Shown here: positions 6,885-11,642 of the stretch, piece after piece | Numbering within the stretch: position 1 is the stretch's first letter | Layout of the letters: each line of letters begins with the position of its first letter | Assembly (NCBI GenBank): GCA_902492545.1 | Contig: CABULX010000071.1 | Coordinates: 1-11,642, forward strand | Direction: 5' to 3' | Source of the DNA: an uncultured Collinsella sp. | GTDB lineage: Bacteria; Actinomycetota; Coriobacteriia; Coriobacteriales; Coriobacteriaceae | Length of the DNA: 11,642 nucleotides | The notes under the pieces: generated by a model | Seen by the model: the letters and a program-made list of their open reading frames with translations, nothing else | Databases searched by the model: none | What the model was told of the DNA's origin: nothing | Made by a program: the position numbers and the translations under genes

Positions 6885-8750
6885 TTAGCAGCCCTCCTTT
6901 GCGCAGACGGATGTGGGGACGGTCGGGGCGCCTGGGGCGGGCGCGGGCGCCGTACTCCCCTGCTGACCCTCGAGCTCCTCGCGGCGAAGCTGCGACTGGC
7001 AAATCTCGCGGTAGAGCTGGCAGGTCGTGTAGAGCTCATCGTGCGCGCCCAGGCCCGCAACCGAGCCGTGGTCGAGTACGCAGATCATGTCGGCATCGCG
7101 AACGGTCGAGACACGTTGGCTCACGATGACGGTCGTGAGCGGCAGCCCGCCCTCGGCGGCACCGCGCACACTGCGCTCGCGGATGGCATGGCGAAGCGCC
7201 GCGTCGGTCTTAAAGTCGAGCGCCGAGGCAGAATCGTCCATGATCAATATCTGAGGCGAGCCCACCAGGGCGCGCGCGATGGTCAGGCGCTGGCGTTGGC
7301 CACCGCTAAAGTTCTTACCGCCCGCCTCGACCGGGGTATCGAGCCCCTGCGGCTTGTTGCGCACGAACTCGCTCGCCTGCGCCATGTCGAGCGCCGCCCA
7401 GAGATCCTCGTCGGTCGCAGCCTCGTCGCGCCAGGTCAGGTTGCTGCGGATGGTGCCGCTCACCAGCGACGCACGCTGTGGAACGGTCGCGACCACACGG
7501 CGCAGCTGGTCGAGCGGCCAGGTGCGCACGTCGGCGCCCATCACACTCACGCTGCCGGTGCTCGCATCGTACAGGCGCGGGATAAGCGAGACGAGCGTGG
7601 ACTTGCCGCTACCCGTACCGCCGATAATGCCAAGCGTCTTGCCCAGCGGGAGCTCCAGGGTCACATCGTTGACGGCATTTGCCGCGCCCGCGCCAAAGGA
7701 GAAGCTCGCATGGCTCAAGCTCAGCGCGGGGACCGGAACAGCGCCACCCGCCAGTTCGCTCGGCTTGGGCAGCGCAACCGACTGATCGCCCTCGTCGGTG
7801 ATGCTCGGCTCGCAGTTGAGCACCTCGTTGATACGCGAAGCACTCGCGCTCGCCTTGGTAAAGACCACGACCAGGTTGGCGACGTATACGATGGAGGTCA
7901 GGGTCTGCGTCATGTAGTTCACAAACGCCATGACCTGGCCCTGCGTAAGCTCGCCCACGTTGACCTGGATGCCGCCCACCCACAGGATGGCGCACACGCC
8001 CAGGTTCATCACCAAAAACGTGACGGGATTAAGGATTGACGAGAGCTTGCCCACCGCGATGGCGGTATTGGCCTGGTCATCGGCGGCTTGGGCAAAGCGC
8101 TCGCGCTCGTGATCTTCGCGTACAAAGGCGCGAACCACGCGGGCGCCCGAAAGCCCCTCGCGGCAAATGAGCGCGATGCGGTCGAGCTTTGCCTGCAGCT
8201 GCTTGTAGTACGGAATGCAGCGCGCCATGACAAACCAAAACACCAGGCCAATGGCGGGCGTGCAAATCAAAAAGATCATGCCGAGCTTAAGGTCGATGGC
8301 GAGGGCCGCGCACATAGAGCCCACCGCCAAGAAGGGCCAGCGGATGAGCATGCGCACGCCCAGCGCCACAGCGAGCTGCACCTGGTTGACGTCGTTGGTG
8401 ATGCGGGTGATAAGCGACGGCGTGCCAAAGCGGTCGAGTTCGGCATAGCTCAACTTGTTGATGTGCTGGTAGAGCGCACCGCGGATATCGGTGCCCATGC
8501 CCTGCGAGGTGAGCGCCGCCATCTTTTGGCAGACGAGCGTAAACGAGATGCCGATCACGGCCATGGCGGCAAGTAGCATGCCGTAGTGGATAACGGCGCT
8601 CACGTCGTGCGAGCCAATGCCCTTGTCGATCATCTGGGCAATCACCAGCGGCGTCAGTAGGTCAAAGATCACTTCGATCAGCTTACACGCAGGGCCGATC
8701 ACCATATACCGGCGAAACTTACCACCAAAACGCCTAAGCAGCTCAATCAT
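6885..8750 (-). CDS. ABC exporter half-transporter, degenerate-site subunit of a heterodimer
   Basis: The 621-residue product has a six-helix exporter domain followed by an ATPase. Walker A is GGTGSGKST (K383), the Q-loop has Q425 and the signature FSGGQ (481-485) is intact. Walker B ends in D505-D506, so the catalytic glutamate is aspartate, and the switch histidine is Q545 (VSQRVST). These are the hallmarks of the non-hydrolysing site in heterodimeric exporters. The C-terminus has an extra Pro/Ala-rich tail (about 595-621) ending CAKEGC, within which the next gene's ribosome site is encoded. I chose ATG 8750 because AGGGAG lies 9 bases upstream and the product then begins MIELLRRF, typical of the family. 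A TTG at 8783 would add 11 unlikely residues. It is the first gene of a two-gene operon. Confidence 0.9.
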   Translation of the reverse strand: MIELLRRFGGKFRRYMVIGPACKLIEVIFDLLTPLVIAQMIDKGIGSHDVSAVIHYGMLLAAMAVIGISFTLVCQKMAALTSQGMGTDIRGALYQHINKLSYAELDRFGTPSLITRITNDVNQVQLAVALGVRMLIRWPFLAVGSMCAALAIDLKLGMIFLICTPAIGLVFWFVMARCIPYYKQLQAKLDRIALICREGLSGARVVRAFVREDHERERFAQAADDQANTAIAVGKLSSILNPVTFLVMNLGVCAILWVGGIQVNVGELTQGQVMAFVNYMTQTLTSIVYVANLVVVFTKASASASRINEVLNCEPSITDEGDQSVALPKPSELAGGAVPVPALSLSHASFSFGAGAANAVNDVTLELPLGKTLGIIGGTGSGKSTLVSLIPRLYDASTGSVSVMGADVRTWPLDQLRRVVATVPQRASLVSGTIRSNLTWRDEAATDEDLWAALDMAQASEFVRNKPQGLDTPVEAGGKNFSGGQRQRLTIARALVGSPQILIMDDSASALDFKTDAALRHAIRERSVRGAAEGGLPLTTVIVSQRVSTVRDADMICVLDHGSVAGLGAHDELYTTCQLYREICQSQLRREELEGQQGSTAPAPAPGAPTVPTSVCAKEGC

Positions 8751-8794
8751 AAAAAGGCGCTCCCTATCATCATCCACATTCAATTCGAATCATG

Positions 8795-8824
8795 ATAGTA
8801 CGGTGAGCCCAAAAGAAGCGTAAA
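8795..8824 (-). promoter_or_regulatory. Candidate promoter of the ABC operon
   Basis: On the minus strand TTTACG (8824-8819), an 18-base spacer and TACTAT (8800-8795) lie about 45 bases before the ABC start. Each box matches the consensus at only four of six positions. The site is in the divergent gap shared with the coiled-coil gene. Confidence 0.35.
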
Positions 8825-8906
8825 CAACTCGTCATTTCTAATGGGATTCGGTTTCCAAAGAAGCGGAAAGGCACGCGCACACCCAGCCAGTGTCGGGTCG
8901 ACCGCC

Positions 8907-8915
8907 TGATATACT
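8907..8915 (+). promoter_or_regulatory. Extended -10 promoter of the coiled-coil gene
   Basis: TG-A-TATACT fits an extended -10 element 50 bases before the ATG at 8966. No good -35 box precedes it, which is common with extended -10 promoters. Confidence 0.45.
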
Positions 8916-8965
8916 TACATTAGTGCTACCAAGTTAGTCGCCGACCCTTGAAATGAGGTGCCGAG

Positions 8966-10027
8966 ATGAACGACATTCTCGCAAGAAGAGCAAGACGAGC
9001 AACTGTGGGCATCGCCCTTTCCGCGGCACTTGTCGCGGGGATCGCCCCCGCAACGGCGATCGCGGCAGAAACCAGCTCCCCCACCGGTGCAGTTGCCTTG
9101 CAGACGGAAGATGCGGCCGCCGCAAAAGAAAGAGCGTATGCAGCCATGCAGGAAGCGCTCAAAAACCTCGAGGCCGCGAAAGACGCCGCAGGTCCCGAGA
9201 AACTTGCGGAAATCGATGATGACATTGCCGCATTTCAAGAACTCTACGACATGGTGGTGGCGGAAGCCGCCAAACGGAGGGAACCCCTTCCCGCCATGCA
9301 AGCGAACGTCGATGCAGCCCAAGCCAAATACGATGAGGCCCACAACCGGACAAGCGGCCTTCAGGCAGAATTGGATAAGGCACTTGAAGCACTCGGCGAC
9401 GAGGAGCCCAGCACAGCTATTAAGGAGCAAATAAAGCAGTTGCGCAGTGAGATCATGTCGGCAGAAAGGCGAGAAGAATCTTGTGAAGATGATCTTCACC
9501 GCTACCAACGCCGGCTCGAAAGCCAGGAAAAACAGGTTCAGTATTTCGAAAGTGAGGCAGAGGAAGCTAAAACCCACATCGACGAGGACATTGCCAAGCG
9601 AAATGCGCTCCTCGGCGATTTGGAAAAGGCGCAAGCGGCCTATGACGACGCCCGACATGGCCCAGCAGGCGAGGATGCTCGACGAGCTGCTGTCCAAGAT
9701 CCCCGAGGGCGTCGCCCCGACCATGCACTCGGACCGGGGCTGGCAGTACCAGCACGCCTCGTACACATCCAGGCTCGAGGCCGCCGGCATCGTCCAGAGC
9801 ATGTCCAGGAAGGCGAACTGCATCGACAATGCCGCCACCGAGCAGCTCTTCGGCCACGTCAAGGACGAGTTCTACAGGGGCCGCGAGTGGAAGACGTTCG
9901 AGGATTTCAAACGCGACCTGGAGGAATACATAGTCCACTGGAACACGAGCCGGAGGCAGGTAAGATTGAAGGGCCTGACCCCGGAGGAGTACCGGAATCA
10001 GGCCCTTGCGGCCTAGTCGCTATTTAG
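8966..10027 (+). CDS. Secreted coiled-coil protein with 3' end replaced by an IS remnant
   Basis: Residues 1-34 are a signal peptide: an Arg-rich start (ARRARRA), a hydrophobic core, and likely cleavage after ATAIAA. Residues about 48-230 are rich in Ala, Glu, Lys and Gln with heptad-like spacing (for example EKAQAAYDDA), indicating a long extracellular coiled coil. GAGGTG at 8955-8960 lies 5 bases before ATG 8966. At about base 9655 the frame runs into a transposase gene in another reading frame. Residues 231-353 are therefore accidental: Arg/Pro/Gly-rich, with no coil and no cell-wall anchor. The original protein was probably longer and perhaps surface-attached; that part was not found downstream. 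It could be expressed as a chimera, but I regard it as a disrupted gene. The coil family was not identified. Confidence 0.7.
   Translation: MNDILARRARRATVGIALSAALVAGIAPATAIAAETSSPTGAVALQTEDAAAAKERAYAAMQEALKNLEAAKDAAGPEKLAEIDDDIAAFQELYDMVVAEAAKRREPLPAMQANVDAAQAKYDEAHNRTSGLQAELDKALEALGDEEPSTAIKEQIKQLRSEIMSAERREESCEDDLHRYQRRLESQEKQVQYFESEAEEAKTHIDEDIAKRNALLGDLEKAQAAYDDARHGPAGEDARRAAVQDPRGRRPDHALGPGLAVPARLVHIQARGRRHRPEHVQEGELHRQCRHRAALRPRQGRVLQGPRVEDVRGFQTRPGGIHSPLEHEPEAGKIEGPDPGGVPESGPCGLVAI
9657..10016 (+). pseudogene. IS3-family transposase (OrfB), C-terminal fragment
   Basis: About 120 residues of a DDE integrase-core transposase remain, from MAQQARMLDELL to the stop at 10016. The second catalytic aspartate is in HSDRGWQYQH. 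The catalytic glutamate is in the NAATEQLFGHVKDE segment. The conserved end YIVHWNTSRR...RLKGLTPEEYR also fits IS150-group OrfB proteins. The first aspartate and the DNA-binding region are lost, so it is inactive. It is read in a different frame from the coiled-coil gene it interrupts, and it looks richer in GC. Confidence 0.85.
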
Positions 10028-10030
10028 GGC

Positions 10031-10054
10031 GTCCAAGATTTGGGGCGCAGTTCA
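10031..10054 (+). repeat. Right terminal inverted repeat of the IS remnant
   Basis: The reverse complement reads TGAACTGCGCCCCAAATC followed by TTGGAC. It starts with TG and has the CTGC-CCCCAAA...TTGGAC pattern common at IS3/IS150-type ends. It lies 15 bases after the transposase stop, so the element ends at about 10054. Confidence 0.75.
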
Positions 10055-10218
10055 ACCCAGGGAAACGGGCCTCTTTAACTGCAAAAAATCAAGCAACAGC
10101 ACCGCCGCCTCTTGAACCACATAGCCATCAATGCCCAGACAACACCAGCAAGCCGCATTCCGCAAGGGATAGATTTAATTAGATAAACGCGCCTTTACGG
10201 GTGATTTTTGGACGACGG

Positions 10219-10313
10219 GGCCCGGCCGGCGACGAGGTATTTGGTAGTCGAGCGATCCCGCAGGCGCAGCCGAGGACCAGCGAGACACCAAATACCTCGT
10301 CGCCGGCCGGGCC
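10219..10313. repeat. Perfect 27-bp inverted repeat just downstream of the SRP RNA
   Basis: The arms 10219-10245 and 10287-10313 are exact reverse complements (GC-rich GGCCGGCGACGAGG core, then TATTTGGT) around a 41-base loop. With a small bulge the pairing extends outward to TTTTTGG (10205-10211) and CCAAAAA (10325-10331). The outer A tract is the same one that serves as the T run after the SRP RNA. No coding frame here is convincing. It may be a back-up terminator, a dispersed repeat or a hairpin RNA. Confidence 0.85.
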
Positions 10314-10331
10314 ATGTCGCGGCACCAAAAA

Positions 10332-10449
10332 GCGCCCGCGCACTCGATGGATTCGGATGCCCGACAGAGGCTCCTTATGGCTGCTTCCTTCCGGACCTGA
10401 CCAGATTCGGAACATGTCGTCATCCGAACCCATCGAACGCGCTAGGCGC
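10332..10449 (-). ncRNA. ffs: Signal recognition particle RNA, small (4.5S-like) type
   Basis: The minus strand carries the hallmark apical segment CAGGTCCGGAAGGAAGCA (complement of 10382-10399), including the GGAA tetraloop and the asymmetric internal loop that binds Ffh. The outer arms pair over a long helix: CGATGG with CCATCG, TTCGGATG with CATCCGAA, and outermost GCGCC...GCGC with GCGC..GGCGC. This gives a hairpin of about 118 bases, close to E. coli 4.5S (114), with no Alu domain. The closed helix is followed by TTTTT (complement of 10327-10331), which fits termination at its own base. The RNA with Ffh and FtsY directs ribosomes to the membrane. Ends are set from the helix and promoter, within a few bases. 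Confidence 0.95.
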
Positions 10450-10456
10450 TCGGTAT

Positions 10457-10485
10457 ATCTTACCTGCTCCCGCCCACCAGAGCAA
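10457..10485 (-). promoter_or_regulatory. Promoter of the SRP RNA gene
   Basis: On the minus strand TTGCTC (10485-10480), exactly 17 bases and TAAGAT (10462-10457) precede the predicted RNA 5' end (10449-10450) by 6-7 bases. Agreement between promoter spacing and the folded RNA end supports both calls. Confidence 0.7.
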
Positions 10486-10493
10486 GGTAGCTA

Positions 10494-10577
10494 ATTTGGG
10501 ACGGGGCTTTTTTGACCACTTTTTGACTGGAGGGGCATCAGGGTGGCGAAAGTAGTCAAGTAAGCCCCATCCTAAAT
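10494..10577. repeat. 84-bp imperfect hairpin upstream of the SRP promoter
   Basis: The arms 10494-10522 and 10549-10577 match inversely at 24 of 29 positions in one register (paired positions sum to 21071). They include GGGGCTT with AAGCCCC and TTTGGGA with TCCTAAA. The loop is about 26 bases. It starts 8 bases upstream of the SRP -35 box. It could insulate the SRP promoter from transcription coming from the glycerate kinase side. Confidence 0.65.
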
Positions 10578-10594
10578 AGACTGATCTGGTGCCG

Positions 10595-10756
10595 TGCCAC
10601 GAAAAGGGCCTATCTACTACGTTTTGGTCACAGAGGTCAACCATAGCGTGCTTTTTCGAAAATCGGCAAGCTTTCTACCTGCGGTTTTGTTTTTGCAAAT
10701 TCCGGGATGGTCGAGGATGGCCGGTTTAACGTAGCAGATGGCCGCATTTCGTGGCA
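10595..10756. repeat. 162-bp imperfect palindrome
   Basis: The whole element is inverted about one axis (paired positions sum to 21351). The outer 29 positions match at 25, including ten perfect pairs TGCCACGAAA / TTTCGTGGCA and CTACGTT / AACGTAG. An inner block near 10635-10644 against 10707-10716 keeps the same register; the centre is poorly paired. It carries the word TTGCAAATTCCGGG, also found in the palindrome at 2734-2843. No plausible coding frame was seen. Confidence 0.65.
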
Positions 10757-10806
10757 AACGGTCCGACCCAAGACCCAAGGCAGCCAACCTCGAATGGCCA
10801 TTCTCG

Positions 10807-10875
10807 AAGTTGCGGTGGAATACGGGCTGAATTAGCCCCTTAAAGGCAAAAGCACACCGTATTCCACCGCAACTT
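10807..10875. repeat. Perfect 19-bp inverted repeat downstream of the glycerate kinase
   Basis: The arms 10807-10825 and 10857-10875 are exact complements (TTGCGGTGGAATACGG core). The 31-base loop holds another small stem formed by GGGCT-GAATT-AGCCC at 10824-10838. It lies 16 bases after the kinase stop, where a terminator is expected, but no T run follows on the minus strand. It may end transcription by a non-classical route, protect the mRNA end, or be a dispersed repeat. Confidence 0.75.
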
Positions 10876-10890
10876 ATAGGGAGATAGGCC

Positions 10891-11642
10891 TTAGAGGCGA
10901 GCGAGGTCGTAGGATTGGGCGGCTGCTTCGCCGGCACAGATGAGGTTGGTTGTGGCTTCTTGCGGATCGAGTGCCTGCTCCAGGTCCATGGGCTTGCGAC
11001 AGGTCGGCAGAACCAAGTCAATACCCTGCTCATACACCGCATCTAGGTTGTCGGCACGACCGCCCACGACGGCGGCTACCGGCTTGCCATAGCGCTTAGC
11101 ACGGCGCGCCACGCCCACCGGTGCCTTTCCAGCGGCGGATTGCTCGTCCATATTGCCCTCGCCTGTAATGACCAGGTCGGCATCGCGCACGCGCTCGTCA
11201 AATCCCACGAGGTCGAGCACCGTCTCCACGCCTGAGCGCAACTCGGCGCCGAGCGCCAACAGCGCTGCTCCCAGACCACCGGCAGCACCAGCGCCAGGCA
11301 CGCCAAGCACCGAGCCAAATGTCCGTGCACCCTCGGGCACACGCAGCAACCCCTGAGCCCGCGCCCTAGCAATCGCCGCATCGAGCAGGCGTCCATAGCC
11401 GACCATCCATCCGTCGTACTTGCCTAGGGCCTCGGCATCCCCCGTCGGCAGGCCCTTCTGTCCACCGAACACTGCCAACGCACCACGACGCCCCACAAGC
11501 GGATTCTCGACATCCGAAAGCACAACGATACGAGCGCCATCCAAAGCCTGCAGCACTGACGCCAAATCAACGCTCGCCACCTGCTCAAGGCCGGCAAGAC
11601 CGGGGGCGACATCGCAGCCCTGATCATCGACCACACGCGCGC
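10891..11642 (-). CDS. Glycerate kinase, type 1 (GarK/GlxK family), N-terminus outside the window
   Basis: About 250 C-terminal residues are present, and the frame is still open at the window edge. Family members are about 375-380 residues, so roughly one third is missing and the GTG at 11634 is not the start. Diagnostic motifs are VVLSDVENPLVG followed by FGGQKG, a Gly/Ala-rich PGAGAAGGLGAALLALGA segment, and VITGEGNMDEQSAAGKAP, all characteristic of glycerate kinases. The enzyme phosphorylates D-glycerate with ATP, feeding glycerate or glyoxylate carbon into glycolysis in the cytoplasm. Whether it makes 2- or 3-phosphoglycerate cannot be decided here, though this family usually gives the 2-phosphate. 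No pathway partners are visible. It ends YDLARL-stop, 16 bases before the inverted repeat at 10807-10875. Confidence 0.93.
   Translation of the reverse strand, partial: ARVVDDQGCDVAPGLAGLEQVASVDLASVLQALDGARIVVLSDVENPLVGRRGALAVFGGQKGLPTGDAEALGKYDGWMVGYGRLLDAAIARARAQGLLRVPEGARTFGSVLGVPGAGAAGGLGAALLALGAELRSGVETVLDLVGFDERVRDADLVITGEGNMDEQSAAGKAPVGVARRAKRYGKPVAAVVGGRADNLDAVYEQGIDLVLPTCRKPMDLEQALDPQEATTNLICAGEAAAQSYDLARL

Larger units (their letters stand above)
9650..10054 (+). mobile_element. 3' remnant of an IS3-family (IS150-like) insertion sequence
   Basis: About 405 bases remain: the last third of the transposase gene, a short 3' non-coding stretch and the right terminal inverted repeat (10031-10054). 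The left end, orfA, and the first part of orfB are missing. The left junction, within about ten bases of 9650, is inside the coiled-coil gene. No matching left repeat is present anywhere in the window, so the element cannot move by itself and no target duplication can be assessed. Confidence 0.8.

Noticed and set aside
5088..8039. A 983-codon open frame on the plus strand
   Set aside because: It lies antisense to both ABC genes, is full of Arg/His/Ala/Gly typical of the reverse frame of GC-rich coding DNA, and has no domain or ribosome site.
10055..10200. Possible remnant of the lost 3' end of the coiled-coil gene after the IS
   Set aside because: All three plus frames were read; none shows coiled-coil, LPXTG or other anchor features. 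A short minus frame with a hydrophobic stretch before Arg residues was too weak to call.
10175..10644. Short frames on both strands across the SRP RNA and flanking hairpins
   Set aside because: They overlap a confident SRP RNA and inverted repeats, and their sequences are Arg/Pro-rich without start signals.
10219..10875. Series of imperfect palindromes as an integron (attC) or CRISPR array
   Set aside because: The repeats differ from one another, spacing is irregular, and there is no integrase, cas gene or gene cassette; one of the hairpins is the SRP RNA.
10577..10890. tRNA gene near ffs, as is common in bacteria
   Set aside because: No cloverleaf, GTTCRA T-arm or CCA-proximal acceptor pairing was found on either strand.
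10617..11042. A 141-codon minus-strand frame
   Set aside because: It overlaps the glycerate kinase end in another frame and continues through the palindrome; no coding evidence.

Overview
The window looks like chromosome from a high-GC Gram-positive bacterium, most likely a gut actinobacterium of the Coriobacteriia (Collinsella-like). This is inferred from strong Shine-Dalgarno sites, GC-rich codons, an LTA-synthase-type enzyme, a BilS-like flavodoxin and a heterodimeric ABC exporter. No taxonomic marker was computed.

Layout. (1) 198-2498 (+): a membrane-anchored alkaline-phosphatase-superfamily enzyme of the LTA synthase type. (2) 2499-3077: a 580-bp gap between convergent genes, packed with inverted repeats and terminator hairpins. 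(3) 3078-4274 (-): a seven-helix membrane protein of unknown function, preceded by a possible 14-codon leader and a palindromic operator. Upstream of that lies a short gene resembling only the C-terminal half of a TetR regulator, with its own terminator. (4) 4346-4897 (-): a BilS-like short flavodoxin with its own terminator and a candidate promoter. (5) 5025-8750 (-): two abutting ABC exporter half-transporters forming a heterodimer with one degenerate ATP site. (6) 8966-10054 (+): a secreted coiled-coil protein whose 3' end has been replaced by the 3' remnant of an IS3-family (IS150-like) insertion sequence. (7) 10055-10890: no protein gene, but a complete small SRP RNA (4.5S-like, minus strand) with its own promoter, surrounded by four strong inverted repeats. 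(8) 10891-11642 (-): the C-terminal two thirds of a type-1 glycerate kinase running off the window edge.

Most protein genes are ordinary housekeeping or envelope functions. The ABC pair is one translationally coupled operon. The flavodoxin, TetR-like and membrane-protein genes share a strand but are separated by intrinsic terminators, so they are probably separate transcripts.

I did not find a convincing new multi-gene system. The signals most worth a second look are non-coding: the dense palindromic elements in the two gene-free regions, which share a 14-base word; the leader/operator arrangement before the seven-helix protein; and the gene remodelled by the IS remnant.
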